This document shows, piece by piece, positions 42,943-52,503 of a stretch of DNA of 58,714 bases. A program made the translations under genes and the position numbers. Source of the stretch: Clostridia bacterium (GTDB lineage: Bacteria > Bacillota > Clostridia > Oscillospirales > CAG-272); contig JAFSSP010000020.1 in the NCBI GenBank assembly GCA_017450945.1, positions 96,954 to 155,667 of the forward strand. Reading direction: 5' to 3'. How positions within the stretch are numbered: the first letter of the stretch is position 1; every line of letters begins with the position of its first letter. The notes beneath the pieces were generated by a model that was given only the letters and a program-made list of their open reading frames with translations, was not told where the DNA came from and did no database searches.

Positions 42943-43041
42943 AGGTGCGGAAACCGCTTTTTTTCAAAAAAGGGTTACCCCAAAATTCCCTTTAAAATAG
43001 GTGCGGGAAAACCTCTTTTTTTCAAAAAAGGGTTTTCCCGC
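42943..43041. repeat. Imperfect tandem duplication with hairpins, after the V-ATPase operon
   Basis: Two copies of a 56-base unit begin AGGTGCGG at 42943 and 42999, each with CTTTTTTTCAAAAAAGGGTT. The second forms a strong hairpin GCGGGAAAACC/GGTTTTCCCGC (43003-43041) with an inner T/A stem. It may terminate the V-ATPase operon from the right and murE read-through from the left. The rest of 42769-43056 shows nothing else. Confidence 0.6.
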
Positions 43042-43056
43042 ATTCTTTTATAATCC

Positions 43057-43728
43057 CTACTCTTCCTCGTCCTCGTCTTGTTTTTGCTGACGCTGGGCGG
43101 CGAGCATCATATCCTTGACCTTCATGAGGCGCGTGGTATTTCCGCGCTCGTTTTCATCGAGCTTCATTTTGATGCTCTTGATGGTGGCAAGGTACTGCGG
43201 CATGAGGATATATTCGAGCGCGTTGACGCGTCTGCGTGTGCGCTCGATCTCCTCGGCAAGCAGTTGCGCCGTCTTTTCCAGCTCGGCCATGCGGACGAGA
43301 TCCTCGAGAAGCTCTCCGAGTTCGCGGAGCGCCGTATCGAGTTCTCCGGAGGTAAAGGCAAGACCGTAGTTATATCCGTCGCTCCCTGAATCGGCAAGAA
43401 CGTCGAGGTGGAAGGTCGGAACAATCACGCTCATCATGTTCTTATAGTCGACTTCGAGCGAGCATTCCTTTTTGGGACAAATGAGCGCCTCTTCGAGCAT
43501 TTTGGGACTGGTGACCGCGCTGGCGATCGTGAAACTGCGATGCACTTTTTCGATCGAAGCTTCCACGCGTTCGCGCAGGGCTTTGTCCTCTCTGACCACG
43601 TCGAGGAACTGTTTCATCAGCTCGTCGCGCTTGTCCTTGAGCAGTTTGTGGCCCTTCCTCGCCGTCTGGTAGCGTGCCTGGGTCTTCTTCATTTCCATTC
43701 TGGTCGGATTGACCCGGATTTCAGGCAT
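43057..43728 (-). CDS. ntpD: V-type ATPase subunit D
   Basis: 223 residues. Subunit D is the central rotor shaft inside the A3B3 head. The typical N-terminus VNPTRMEMKKTQARYQTARK begins a long coiled coil, with a second helix near the C-terminus (EIERTRRRVNALEYILMPQY) and a charged tail ending DEDEEE. The end RRVNALEYxxxP is the family hallmark. Last gene of the operon, 41 bases after subunit B. Confidence 0.95.
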   Translation of the reverse strand: MPEIRVNPTRMEMKKTQARYQTARKGHKLLKDKRDELMKQFLDVVREDKALRERVEASIEKVHRSFTIASAVTSPKMLEEALICPKKECSLEVDYKNMMSVIVPTFHLDVLADSGSDGYNYGLAFTSGELDTALRELGELLEDLVRMAELEKTAQLLAEEIERTRRRVNALEYILMPQYLATIKSIKMKLDENERGNTTRLMKVKDMMLAAQRQQKQDEDEEE

Positions 43729-43769
43729 TGCTCTTTTCCTCCTTTCTTCGGAAGTTGAAACTCAAATTG

Positions 43770-45152
43770 TTATGCATGCGCTTCTTTGGGCCAATACTTT
43801 TCGATAAACTCCGGCTTGATGCGCTTCATTTCACTGCGCGGCAGGATCGAAAGCAGTTTCCAACCGAGATCGAGCGTTTCTTCGATCGAGCGGTTTTCAT
43901 AGAAGCCCTGGTTGATATACTCTGCCTCGAATGCATCGGCAAATTTGGCGTAAAGACGGTCGATCGGAGAGAGGGCCGCCTCGCCCAAAACCACCATAAG
44001 CTCCTTGGCTTCCTTGCCTCTTGAGTAGGCCGAGAAAAGCTGGTTCATCGTGTTGGCGTGATCCTCGCGGGTTTTGCCTGCGCCGATTCCTTTATCCTTG
44101 AGACGCGACAACGATGGCATGACGTCGACCGGCGGCAAAAAGCCCTTGCGGTAAAGTTCGCGCGACAGGATGATCTGCCCCTCAGTGATGTAACCGGTCA
44201 GGTCGGGGATCGGGTGGGTTTTGTCGTCCTCGGGCATGCTGAGGATCGGGATCATCGTGATCGAGCCGTCCGAGCCCATCTTCCGCCCTGCGCGCTCGTA
44301 CATGGTGGCAAGGTCGGTGTAGAGGTAGCCGGGATATCCGCGTCTGCCGGGCACTTCTTTTCTGGCGGCCGAGACTTCGCGGAGCGCCTCGGCATAGTTG
44401 GTAATGTCGGTCAGAATGACCAGGACGTGCATGTTGCACTCAAAGGCAAGATACTCGGCGGCGGTCAGCGCCATTCTCGGCGTGGAGATACGCTCAATGG
44501 CGGCGTCGGATGCGAGGTTGATAAAGAGCACCGTGCGGTCGATGGCGCCGGTCTTTTTGAAATCCGAGATGAAGAAGTCGGCTTCTTCAAAGGTGATGCC
44601 AATGGCGGCAAAGACGACGGCAAACTTATCGTCGGTGTTGCGCACCTTTGCCTGACGCGCAATCTGCGCCGCGAGATTGGCGTGCGGAAGACCAGAACCC
44701 GAGAAGATCGGCAGTTTTTGCCCGCGCACGAGGGTGTTAAGCCCATCGATGGTCGAAACGCCGGTTTGAATGAACTCGGAGGGATAGTAGCGCGCCGCCG
44801 GATTGATCGGCGTGCCATTGATGTCAAGACTCTTTTCGGGGATGATGCGCGCACCGCCGTCGATCGCTTCTCCCATGCCGTTGAAAACGCGGCCGAGCAT
44901 ATTGGGAGAAACCGGCAGTTCCACGCCGTGTCCAGAGAAACGGACCTTGCTGTTGGCGATGTTCAGGCCCGCGGCCGACTCAAAGAGCTGCACCAGCACG
45001 TTTCTGCCGTTGACTTCGAGTACTCTGCAACGGCGCACTTCGCCGTCGGGAAGTTCAATCTCGCCGAGCTCGTCGTATTTTGCGCCCTCCACCTGTTTGA
45101 CCAGCATCAGAGGTCCGGCAACTTCTTCAATGGTTTTGTATTCTCGAATCAT
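43770..45152 (-). CDS. ntpB: V-type ATPase subunit B
   Basis: 460 residues, the non-catalytic head subunit, which lacks a true Walker A: the equivalent loop is [18 protein letters not shown]. Family segments [36 protein letters not shown] and [20 protein letters not shown] are present. It forms the A3B3 hexamer with subunit A, encoded directly upstream with a 17-base gap. Start [13 protein letters not shown] with Shine-Dalgarno AAGGAGG. Confidence 0.97.
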   Translation of the reverse strand: MIREYKTIEEVAGPLMLVKQVEGAKYDELGEIELPDGEVRRCRVLEVNGRNVLVQLFESAAGLNIANSKVRFSGHGVELPVSPNMLGRVFNGMGEAIDGGARIIPEKSLDINGTPINPAARYYPSEFIQTGVSTIDGLNTLVRGQKLPIFSGSGLPHANLAAQIARQAKVRNTDDKFAVVFAAIGITFEEADFFISDFKKTGAIDRTVLFINLASDAAIERISTPRMALTAAEYLAFECNMHVLVILTDITNYAEALREVSAARKEVPGRRGYPGYLYTDLATMYERAGRKMGSDGSITMIPILSMPEDDKTHPIPDLTGYITEGQIILSRELYRKGFLPPVDVMPSLSRLKDKGIGAGKTREDHANTMNQLFSAYSRGKEAKELMVVLGEAALSPIDRLYAKFADAFEAEYINQGFYENRSIEETLDLGWKLLSILPRSEMKRIKPEFIEKYWPKEAHA

Positions 45153-45169
45153 TTGCGTTTCCTCCTTTG

Positions 45170-46942
45170 TCAGTCTTCTTTTGCGGCGGCGACCAGCTCA
45201 TCGAGCTGGGAGACCATTTCGTTTTTGATCGATGCGTATTCGGCTTCGTAGGAATCGGTGGGAGCCGCCTTGGCGCGTCCGATCCTCTCGTGTACCGGAA
45301 GCTCGCAGACGCTCTCGACGTCAGCACCCTTCTTTACGGCATCGCGGGCAAGATCTTCGTAGGTAAAGATCAGCTCAAGCAGTGCATTCTGCTTGGCGAG
45401 CGGCGTGTAGGAGTCAAAGCCTTCAAATGCGTTTTGCTGTAAGAAGTCCTCGCGGATGGATTGCGCTACGTCGAGGGTCAGTCTGTCCTCGGGAGAGAGC
45501 GCGTCCATACCGACGAGCTTGACGATCTCCTGAAGGTCGGCTTCGAGCTGAAGCGTTTTGAGACAACGCGCGGTGTAGTCCATCCAGCTCTTGGAAACAT
45601 GTTCCTTGAACCAACCGGACAGTCTGTCGCGATAGAGCGAATAGGAATTGAGCCAGTTGATGGCCGGGAAGTGACGACGATAAGCCAGCGTTGCGTCAAG
45701 TCCCCAGAAGACCTTGACGATGCGGAGCGTGGCCTGCGTGACAGGCTCGGAGATATCGCCGCCCTGAGGCGAAACGGCTCCGATGGCCGAAAGCGCGCCT
45801 TCCCTGCCGTCCGAGCCAAGGCAGACCACCTTGCCGGCGCGCTCATAGAACTGCGCCAGGCGCGAGGTCAGATAGGCGGGGTATCCTTCTTCGCCGGGCA
45901 TCTCTTCCAGACGTCCCGACATCTCTCTGAGTGCTTCGGCCCAACGCGAGGTCGAGTCGGCAATGACCGCGACCGAGTAACCCATATCGCGGAAATATTC
46001 TGCAATGGTGATACCGGTATAAATCGAGGCTTCACGCGCCGCAACCGGCATATCCGAGGTGTTGGCAATGAGCACCGTGCGCTCCATGAGCGACTTGCCG
46101 GTGCGCGGGTCGGTGAGTTCCGGGAACTCGCGCAGAACGTCGGTCATTTCGTTTCCGCGTTCGCCGCAGCCGATGTAAACGACCAAATCCACGTCGCTCC
46201 ACTTGGCAAGCTGGTGCTGAACCACCGTTTTGCCCGAGCCGAAAGGCCCCGGCACGCAGGCGGTACCGCCCTTTGCGATCGGGAAAAGCGCATCGATGAC
46301 TCTCTGACCGGTGACCATCGGATCGACCGGCGGGAGCTTTTCTTTGTAAGGACGGGCAAGACGGACAGGCCACTTCTGGAGAAGCGTCAGATTTTCCACG
46401 TTGCCGTCGGACAGTTTGATCTTTCCGATCGGATCGGTCACGCGGAAGTCGCCGCTCTTCAGATCCACGATCGTCCCCTTCATTTTGGGAGGCACCATGA
46501 TCTTAAGGTTAATGACCTCGTTCTCCTGCACAATGCCGAGAACGTCTCCGCTCTCGACTTCGTCGCCGTACTTGAGGGCGGCTTCAAAGTGCCAGAGTTT
46601 TTCTCGATCAAGTGCCGGCTCGTCGATCCCGCGCGTTAGGTTGGAGCCATACTTCTCGCGCATGACCTCCAGAGGGCGCTGGATCCCGTCGTAAATATTG
46701 GAAAGCAGACCCGGGCCGAGTTCGACCGAAAGAGGGGCGCCGGTGGAGACGACCTTGTCTCCGCGCCCGATTCCGGCAGTCTCTTCGTAAACCTGGATCG
46801 ACGCGCGGTCGCCGTGCATTTCGATGATCTCGCCAATGAGCTTCTTTTCGCCCACGCGGACCACGTCAAACATATTCGCCTCGCGCATCCCCTCGGCTAC
46901 GACCAGAGGGCCTGATACTTTCAGAATTTTTCCTTCAACCAT
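45170..46942 (-). CDS. ntpA: V-type ATPase catalytic subunit A
   Basis: 590 residues, the catalytic subunit. Walker [18 protein letters not shown] near residue 230, preceded by the A-specific non-homologous region (about 110-190). Then [14 protein letters not shown] with the catalytic Glu, [20 protein letters not shown], and [17 protein letters not shown]. It hydrolyses or makes ATP coupled to ion flow through the I-K membrane part. No intein interrupts the P-loop. Confidence 0.97.
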   Translation of the reverse strand: MVEGKILKVSGPLVVAEGMREANMFDVVRVGEKKLIGEIIEMHGDRASIQVYEETAGIGRGDKVVSTGAPLSVELGPGLLSNIYDGIQRPLEVMREKYGSNLTRGIDEPALDREKLWHFEAALKYGDEVESGDVLGIVQENEVINLKIMVPPKMKGTIVDLKSGDFRVTDPIGKIKLSDGNVENLTLLQKWPVRLARPYKEKLPPVDPMVTGQRVIDALFPIAKGGTACVPGPFGSGKTVVQHQLAKWSDVDLVVYIGCGERGNEMTDVLREFPELTDPRTGKSLMERTVLIANTSDMPVAAREASIYTGITIAEYFRDMGYSVAVIADSTSRWAEALREMSGRLEEMPGEEGYPAYLTSRLAQFYERAGKVVCLGSDGREGALSAIGAVSPQGGDISEPVTQATLRIVKVFWGLDATLAYRRHFPAINWLNSYSLYRDRLSGWFKEHVSKSWMDYTARCLKTLQLEADLQEIVKLVGMDALSPEDRLTLDVAQSIREDFLQQNAFEGFDSYTPLAKQNALLELIFTYEDLARDAVKKGADVESVCELPVHERIGRAKAAPTDSYEAEYASIKNEMVSQLDELVAAAKED

Positions 46943-46962
46943 TATTTTTCACCTTTCTTGTA

Positions 46963-47283
46963 TCAATCTTTGAACAAGATATCGGCGCCCACAGCGCGCT
47001 CCACCGCCTCTTTGACATGGTTCATGCCGTATCCGGTAGAGCCTTCCTTCCCCGGGATCGAAACGATCGCCGGCAGAGGCAGATCCTTGTATTTGCCGAT
47101 CTCGTCTTCGAGAGCGACAGCGTAATTCTCGGTGATGAAAATCACGCCGTATTCATTCGAGCGGACCAGCGTGTGGAGCAGCTTTGCGCCCTCTTCGGCC
47201 GAGGAGATCTCATGCACCGAAAAGCCAAGCGCCATAAAGCCGAGAACCGCGTCGCGATCCCCTATGATTCCGATTTTAGACAT
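46963..47283 (-). CDS. ntpF: V-type ATPase subunit F
   Basis: 106 residues, a Rossmann-like central-stalk subunit that binds D: KIGIIGDRDAVLGFMALGF at the start, then GVIFITENYA and the C-terminal segment IPGKEGSTGYGMNHVKEAVE. The ATG at 47283 lies inside the end of the C-subunit gene (8-base overlap). Longer upstream frames are out of family. Subunit A follows after 20 bases. Confidence 0.94.
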   Translation of the reverse strand: MSKIGIIGDRDAVLGFMALGFSVHEISSAEEGAKLLHTLVRSNEYGVIFITENYAVALEDEIGKYKDLPLPAIVSIPGKEGSTGYGMNHVKEAVERAVGADILFKD

Positions 47284-48265
47284 AACTTTCCCGGATCCTT
47301 TCCCGAATGGTTGTGTTGTCAAGGCCTGCCTCCTTGCCCGAGAGCAGGATGCGCAGGTTCTTGACCTCGGTCTCATGCCCGAGAAGGAACCCCAAAAGGA
47401 CTTCGGGGCCCATACTTTCCATTTTTGCCGCTTTGAGGCGCTTCATAAAAGCGTCGTCGGCCGCGCGCTCGATCTGCGAAAGAGAGCCGTCGCCGGCCTT
47501 GATCTCTTTAGCAAAGTCTTCATAAGACGTGTAAAGAAGACGCTCGGTGAGTTCCGCTTCCCCGGCTTCGATCTCATGAAGGATCCAGTCGGTTGAAAGC
47601 TCGCCGCCAGAGAGAAACGCGTTTTTGAGGAAGAGTTTTCCCTCTTCGCCGCGCTTCATTCTGGAAATGCGGATCGCCATCATGAGGTTTACAAGGTCGA
47701 TCTTGACCTGCACGAGCTCAAGAGCAAACGCCACGCCCGATTCTTTGGCAAGGCGAAGCATAATTTCATAGCAGGCCCGATCAAGGATGAGATCGATCTG
47801 CTGGGGATCGCGCGTGCGTTCGTAAGCCGAAACGGCTTTTTTTGCGGCCTCTCCGAGCTCTCCCAGCGCCTCATAGTTGCCGGTATTCAGGGCTTCCACA
47901 AGATCTGAAGCCGGAATGGTTCCAAAATCAAACAACATGGACGCGGGATCGATTTTTCGCAGAAAAGCCTTGATCGCCGCTTTGATGTTGTTGCAGTCGT
48001 AGGGATAGAGCCAAAGATTGATCGCCTTGCCGTCGGGATCAAGCTCCCGCAGTTCCATATAGGCGCTCTTCAGAAGCGCCAGAAGCGTCTCTTCGCGCAA
48101 AAGCATGCCGCCCTCGTCGGTCACGACCGGAACCTTTGCTTCCCTTAGGATCGCAATGCGCTCTTCCTCGGTTTTGGTCTCGAGGAGCGTCGCCAGCCTT
48201 TCCTTGCCGACGATCATGGACTCCAGCGTGCGGACACGCGCGCTTTCGTAATAGTAATCGGTCAT
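47276..48265 (-). CDS. ntpC: V-type ATPase subunit C (AC39/d type)
   Basis: 329 residues, all-helical funnel-shaped subunit that joins the rotor shaft to the membrane K ring. It starts YYYESARVRTLESMIV and continues with the internal repeats of the family (ALNTGNYEAL, LVQVKIDLVNLMMAIRISRM, GPEVLLGFLLGHETEVKNLR). The final LLGHETEVKNLRILLSGK is a good match. Overlaps subunit E by 4 bases and subunit F by 8. Confidence 0.94.
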   Translation of the reverse strand: MTDYYYESARVRTLESMIVGKERLATLLETKTEEERIAILREAKVPVVTDEGGMLLREETLLALLKSAYMELRELDPDGKAINLWLYPYDCNNIKAAIKAFLRKIDPASMLFDFGTIPASDLVEALNTGNYEALGELGEAAKKAVSAYERTRDPQQIDLILDRACYEIMLRLAKESGVAFALELVQVKIDLVNLMMAIRISRMKRGEEGKLFLKNAFLSGGELSTDWILHEIEAGEAELTERLLYTSYEDFAKEIKAGDGSLSQIERAADDAFMKRLKAAKMESMGPEVLLGFLLGHETEVKNLRILLSGKEAGLDNTTIRERIRESYV

Positions 48266-48966
48266 ACCGCTTTCCCCTCTTGCGCCTTGGCGCCTTCAAA
48301 AAGGGCGCGACTGACTTCGATCTCAAGCTTTTGCCGCAGTTCGGCAAAAATGAGATCAAACGAGCAGTTGGATTCGATATCGCCGTAGCGCAGGATAAAT
48401 CCTCCGCTGATGTTTTTTGTCGTATCCGAAAGGCGAAGCTTTGCCAGCTTTTCCGACGGCACTTTGCCGATGAGTTTGTTGCCGACGCCCGAGATCATAG
48501 CTCCCCCGTAGGTTGCCCGATCCTTTTTGTTCATGATGAGCTCGTAGGTTTCGGGCAGGACGGCGTCCTCGGCTCCGTAGAGCGCGATGCTCTCGGCCTC
48601 GGCCTCGACCTGCTCGATCATCGCGTTTGCGAGCAGTCCGGTCAAAAGATCCAGCATCTTCTCTCTGTCATAGGAGAGAACGGTTGCCTCTGCATTCCGG
48701 AAGACCTCGTCCACAAGCTCCCCCTCGGTGGCAAGGAGCAGGTTGCGCCTTCTGGTTTTGGCGGAGGCTTCGGTGCGGGCCGAGAATTCTTCTCTCTGCC
48801 GTTTTGCTTCGTCGGCAAAGTTTTTCTCGATCGCCTCTACTGCTGTCTTTGATTCTTCCTCGATCTCTTTGCAGGCATCATCGGCCTCAGAGAGGATCTT
48901 TTTTGCTTCCTTATCGGCTTCGGCAAGGATTTTACCGGTGATTTTATCAAGTCCTGTCATCGCCAT
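48262..48966 (-). CDS. ntpE: V-type ATPase subunit E
   Basis: 234 residues, peripheral stalk subunit. A long Lys/Glu/Ala-rich helix (residues 1-110) pairs with the G/H subunit. A C-terminal globular domain includes GGFILRYGDIESNCSFDLIF, the family's characteristic GGxxxxxxDGxIxxDxT-like end. The start MAMTGLDKITGKIL has Shine-Dalgarno AAAGGAA; the third codon is also an ATG and possible. Confidence 0.92.
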   Translation of the reverse strand: MAMTGLDKITGKILAEADKEAKKILSEADDACKEIEEESKTAVEAIEKNFADEAKRQREEFSARTEASAKTRRRNLLLATEGELVDEVFRNAEATVLSYDREKMLDLLTGLLANAMIEQVEAEAESIALYGAEDAVLPETYELIMNKKDRATYGGAMISGVGNKLIGKVPSEKLAKLRLSDTTKNISGGFILRYGDIESNCSFDLIFAELRQKLEIEVSRALFEGAKAQEGKAV

Positions 48967-49002
48967 TTTGGTTTGTTTCCTTTCTGTGTTTGGAACGGGA
49001 AC

Positions 49003-49497
49003 TTACGCCACGTTGCCGAACAGGATCATCATAAGCGAGATAAGCAGGCCGAGAATGGCGTAAAGCTCCACAAAGGAGGCAGAAATCACGGCTTTACCGA
49101 CGGCATCCGGCTTTTTTGCAAGAACCGAGATACCGGCTGCGGCCACGTCTGCCTGACGAATTGCCGAATAGAGACCGCCGAACGCGATCGGAAGAGCGGC
49201 GACAAAGAAGTAAAATCCACCGGCAACACTAAGATTGCTTGCAGTACCATCCATGACGCCCGCGTTGAGCAAGATCATAAACGCGGTCACAAGGCCGTAA
49301 ATACCCTGCGTCATAGGAAGCGCCTGAAGCAGCATGGATTTGCCGTACTTATTGGGATCTTCGCTGATAAGGCCCGCGGTTGCTTTTGCAACCTTGCTGA
49401 CGCCCTTGGCCGAGCCGATGCCAGCAAGCAGAGTTGCGACGGCGGCGCCGAGGATTGCGAGATTTTGACCGGTAAAGATTGAGGTTACGAATTCCAT
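49003..49497 (-). CDS. ntpK: V-type ATPase proteolipid K, with Na+-type ligand residues
   Basis: 164 residues, two fused proteolipid hairpins (four helices) forming the ion-carrying rotor ring. The ion Glu is Glu144 in SFVELYAILGL; the first hairpin has no such Glu. Residues matching the Enterococcus hirae Na+ site (Leu61, Thr64, Gln65, Tyr68, Gln110, Glu139) are seen as Leu60, Thr63, Gln64, Tyr67, Gln115 and Glu144. A Na+-translocating enzyme is inferred by eye alignment. Between subunits I and E in the operon. Confidence 0.95.
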   Translation of the reverse strand: MEFVTSIFTGQNLAILGAAVATLLAGIGSAKGVSKVAKATAGLISEDPNKYGKSMLLQALPMTQGIYGLVTAFMILLNAGVMDGTASNLSVAGGFYFFVAALPIAFGGLYSAIRQADVAAAGISVLAKKPDAVGKAVISASFVELYAILGLLISLMMILFGNVA

Positions 49498-49524
49498 GAT
49501 AGATTCTCCTTTTGTATAGATGAT

Positions 49525-51552
49525 TTATGGTTTTTCTTCCGAAATGATCTCGGTATAGTTATCGGCAGGGGCGGCGGGCGTAAAGGGATCGCCTCCGTCC
49601 TCGTAGAATTTGCCGAAAAACTCAATGTATTGCAGTCGCGCCGCATGCACAAAGGTGCCGAGCAGGTTGATTGCGATGTTGAGGACATGCCCGACGATGA
49701 GCACGATGAGCATGAGAATGAATCCTCCCACACCGTTTGATCCCATGGCGGTCAGCAGGTTGACCACCTGCGCGATGACACCCGCAACAAGGCCGAGGGC
49801 AAGGATTCTCGAATAGGACAATAGGTCTGACGCATAGCTGATGAGCGAATAGAGACCGCCAAGTCCTCCGGCAAGCCAGCCCATAAAGCCCTTCTTCCCC
49901 ACTCCTTTGAGGAGAAACAGTAGGATCACGCCGGCAAGCGCTACATATTTTCCGATTCCGGCGAGCTGCGCCCAGATCGGCGAGGGGCTCAGCCTAAGCA
50001 TCCCCATGCCGCCAAAGAGGTTCGGCGCCATGAGATCAAGCCCTGCAAAGAGCACCCAGTACGGGAGCGTGGAGCAAAGTGCGACGATCGGGTGTCCCTT
50101 CTTCCAGGTCTCCACAAGGTTGATCGCCATGCCGGCCATCAGGTGAACCTGTCCCACGGCGAGCGAGAGGACAAGGAACTCCATGGAGGAATCGATCGGG
50201 TTTATGATGATTCCATGACTGAAGAAGTAGCCGATCGGCTTCTCTTTTGCGTTCTCGATGCCAAGAAGGTTCTCCATGATGGCGGTCGGAAGATCTCCGA
50301 ACCAGCCGCCAAAGAGCACGCCCATGATCGCACAGGAAACGCCGCAGAGCGCGAACATATAGAGCATTCTGCGCAGATTGGGTTTGGGGTTGAGCAACTT
50401 TACTCCGACAAGGCAGATTGCCGTCAGTACCAGTCCGTAGCCAACGTCGGCAAACATCAGGCCGAAGATGATGAAGTAAAAGATGCTCATGATGAAGGTC
50501 GGATCGTATGCTCCGTACTTGGGGTAGGAATACATGCCGATGACCCACTCAAAGTTGGTCGCGAATTTGTTGTTATGAAGCAGTACCGGCGGCTCTTCTC
50601 CCTCTTCAGGATCCGAAATGTCGCAGGCGCACTCAAATTTGGAGAGCGCATCGAGCACCGCATCGGTCCGCACTTCCGGGACCCAGCCCGAAAGGAGCGC
50701 ACAGTTTTTGGTTTGGAGCAGCTTTTTCTTTTGCAGGCAGGCGTTTACGGTTGTCTCCAAAAGATCCGATTCGATCTCAAGAAGATCGAGATCCTCTGCA
50801 AGGTCGCGCAGCGCCTCCTCGGAGTGGAGCAATTCCTCTTTGATGCGCCCCAGCTCCTTTTCGGTTGCGGCAAAGGCCGTTTGCGGACTGCCGGTCCCTT
50901 CCGGGAACTGGATCTTGACGTATCCCTGTTTTGCAAAGAACTGCGCCAGCCTATCGCTGTCTCCCTTGAAATAATGGACTGCTACAAACAGGCCTTTGTC
51001 GTCCTCCGAGACGAGATCTCCGTAAGCCCCCTCCTCCGAGAGCGCGTGAAGGAGCGCCACCGAATCGGTACCTGCCGGGAAGGATCCGAGCTGCAAGACC
51101 GTTTTGGCCGAGCCGGAAAGATCAAGCGGCAGATCGTACTCGAGCCAGGGTTCAAGAGACTCCAAAAAGTTGCGATATCTTGTTTCTTCTTCCTCTAACT
51201 CCTTGACGCGAAGGATGGTCGCCTGCGTTTTTTCCGCCACCGAAAGAGCTTTTTTGTCCTGCCCCTGCTTTGAAAACGCGGTGGGATCGACCCGGTGTAC
51301 CCTGCGGCCGAAGGTCTTTTTCCGCGTGGAATACGGCGAGAGCGCCGAGATGGCCGCCTGCACCTTGGCAAGGCTTTCTTCGGCCGCGCGCTTCTCTTCC
51401 TCCACGTGCAGGCTGTCGGGGACAAGAGCGGTCTTGTCGGCCTCCACGGGACGGATATCCACACATCGCAGGTTCATCAGTTTTCGTACAATGGCATCCA
51501 CGTCGGCGCTGTAGGAGAGCAGAGTGAGCTTTTTCATTGTACTCAGCGACAT
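49525..51552 (-). CDS. ntpI: V-type ATPase membrane subunit I (a-type stator)
   Basis: 675 residues. The N-terminal cytosolic half (1-330) has coiled coils that hold the peripheral stalks. The C-terminal half has about eight helices, including FGLMFADVGYGLVLT, GWFGDLP and SYARLLALG-like SYSRILALGLVAGVIA, whose Arg forms the ion path with the K ring. It overlaps the upstream G/H gene by 10 bases. The ATG at 51552 is taken because of that coupling; an ATG 15 bases on (MKKLTLLSYS) is an equally plausible start. Confidence 0.95.
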   Translation of the reverse strand: MSLSTMKKLTLLSYSADVDAIVRKLMNLRCVDIRPVEADKTALVPDSLHVEEEKRAAEESLAKVQAAISALSPYSTRKKTFGRRVHRVDPTAFSKQGQDKKALSVAEKTQATILRVKELEEEETRYRNFLESLEPWLEYDLPLDLSGSAKTVLQLGSFPAGTDSVALLHALSEEGAYGDLVSEDDKGLFVAVHYFKGDSDRLAQFFAKQGYVKIQFPEGTGSPQTAFAATEKELGRIKEELLHSEEALRDLAEDLDLLEIESDLLETTVNACLQKKKLLQTKNCALLSGWVPEVRTDAVLDALSKFECACDISDPEEGEEPPVLLHNNKFATNFEWVIGMYSYPKYGAYDPTFIMSIFYFIIFGLMFADVGYGLVLTAICLVGVKLLNPKPNLRRMLYMFALCGVSCAIMGVLFGGWFGDLPTAIMENLLGIENAKEKPIGYFFSHGIIINPIDSSMEFLVLSLAVGQVHLMAGMAINLVETWKKGHPIVALCSTLPYWVLFAGLDLMAPNLFGGMGMLRLSPSPIWAQLAGIGKYVALAGVILLFLLKGVGKKGFMGWLAGGLGGLYSLISYASDLLSYSRILALGLVAGVIAQVVNLLTAMGSNGVGGFILMLIVLIVGHVLNIAINLLGTFVHAARLQYIEFFGKFYEDGGDPFTPAAPADNYTEIISEEKP

Positions 51553-51863
51553 TTGTCTTCTAACCCCCCCAGAACGATCCGTTCGGCATTCTTTTTGCGA
51601 AGAGAAGCATCCCGGCGAAGCTCTTCGGCCTCTTTTGCGGCGGCCGCTTCGTTTGCCGCAAGCGCCGCCTCGCGCTCTTTTTGCAGTTCTGCCTGCTTGC
51701 GCTTGAGATCGGCCGCGCCTTTTTCTTCGGCTGCCTCCCTTTTAGCTTGTCCATCCGCGCGCGCTTCTTCTATGCGCGCTTTGGCCTTTGCACGAGCGTC
51801 GGTGAGGATCGCTTCGGCTTTCTCTTCGGTTTCCCGAATTTTCAGAATGGCTTCTTTTGACAT
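51543..51863 (-). CDS. V-type ATPase G/H-type stalk subunit
   Basis: 106 residues, almost wholly a Lys/Glu/Ala-rich coiled coil (ILKIRETEEKAEAILTDARA and onward). It has the length and position of the ntpH/AhaH peripheral-stalk subunit that pairs with subunit E. First gene of the operon. Its message has a perfect hairpin (51876-51901) just before the Shine-Dalgarno GGAGG. Low-complexity composition makes similarity alone weak; the operon position makes the call. Confidence 0.85.
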   Translation of the reverse strand: MSKEAILKIRETEEKAEAILTDARAKAKARIEEARADGQAKREAAEEKGAADLKRKQAELQKEREAALAANEAAAAKEAEELRRDASLRKKNAERIVLGGLEDKCR

Positions 51864-51875
51864 AAAACCTCCATC

Positions 51876-51901
51876 GGCAAAACCGGCTCCCCGGTTTTGC
51901 C
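51876..51901 (-). promoter_or_regulatory. Hairpin in the V-ATPase operon leader
   Basis: Perfect 11-bp stem GGCAAAACCGG/CCGGTTTTGCC with a 4-base loop, ending about 6 bases before the Shine-Dalgarno of the first gene. No T-run, so not a terminator. It may protect the 5' end or keep the ribosome-binding site open. Confidence 0.6.
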
Positions 51902-51924
51902 TGATTATGGATATATTCTTTTAT

Positions 51925-51953
51925 ATTATAACATAGTACCCATCAATTTGCAA
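51925..51953 (-). promoter_or_regulatory. Promoter of the V-ATPase operon
   Basis: Minus strand TTGCAA (51953-51948), 17-base spacer ending TGT, TATAAT (51930-51925). The -35 box overlaps the last codons of the upstream gene. Confidence 0.7.
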
Positions 51954-52410
51954 GTTTTTTAACAATGTTTTTTTCGCTTTTTTCACCGAAGATCGCTGCG
52001 TATTCCCGGAGCTTTTCATGCTTTTTGACCTCATTTGGCAAAAGGAGAATCTCTTTTTGCAAAAGCCAGGCGCCCGCGTATTGAAAAAGGCCTTCCTTTT
52101 TCCCGCTCCAGTCGGCTGTGGAAAGGATCACGGCATACTCCCCGTCGTCATAAAGCAGTTGATTGCGAAAAAGGGCGCGCGTGGTCGGAAAGCGGGATTT
52201 TTGACGCGGATCGGGCAGAGCCGCATATTCCCTGCAAAGCTCTTTTCCGAGAACCTCTTTCCCCCACGAGAGCGTGTTTTGAAACAATTGCCTGTAAAAA
52301 GACGCGATCTTCGGGTATGCAACCGGCAAAGTAAGATTCCCCTCCATGCGGAGGAGCACCCGGTATTCTCCAACCACGATCTCGCAAAGGCGCACCTGTT
52401 CGGTCTCCAT
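51943..52410 (-). CDS. Unknown 155-residue soluble protein
   Basis: No signal peptide or membrane helix. Aromatic-rich middle: YPKIASFYRQLFQNTLSWGK, then AVILSTADWSGKKEGLFQYA, and a basic C-terminus EKNIVKKLAN. The layout (a strand-rich core with tyrosine and tryptophan positions, ending LLLPNEVKKHEKL) recalls DUF3298-like domains, but I cannot claim the family. The ATG at 52410 follows AAGGAG. No clear promoter; possibly read-through past the terminator at 52470. Confidence 0.7.
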   Translation of the reverse strand: METEQVRLCEIVVGEYRVLLRMEGNLTLPVAYPKIASFYRQLFQNTLSWGKEVLGKELCREYAALPDPRQKSRFPTTRALFRNQLLYDDGEYAVILSTADWSGKKEGLFQYAGAWLLQKEILLLPNEVKKHEKLREYAAIFGEKSEKNIVKKLAN

Positions 52411-52469
52411 CTTGGTTTCTCCTTTGAAAAGACTTTTTTTCAGTCTATTCAAAAAAGCAAAAGAAGATG

Positions 52470-52498
52470 AAAAAAGCGGAAGGCATTTTGCCTTCCGC
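52470..52498 (-). terminator. Terminator of the carrier protein-MBOAT operon
   Basis: Perfect 9-bp stem GCGGAAGGC/GCCTTCCGC (52476-52498) followed on the minus strand by six Ts. Confidence 0.9.
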
Positions 52499-52503
52499 CG
52501 ATT

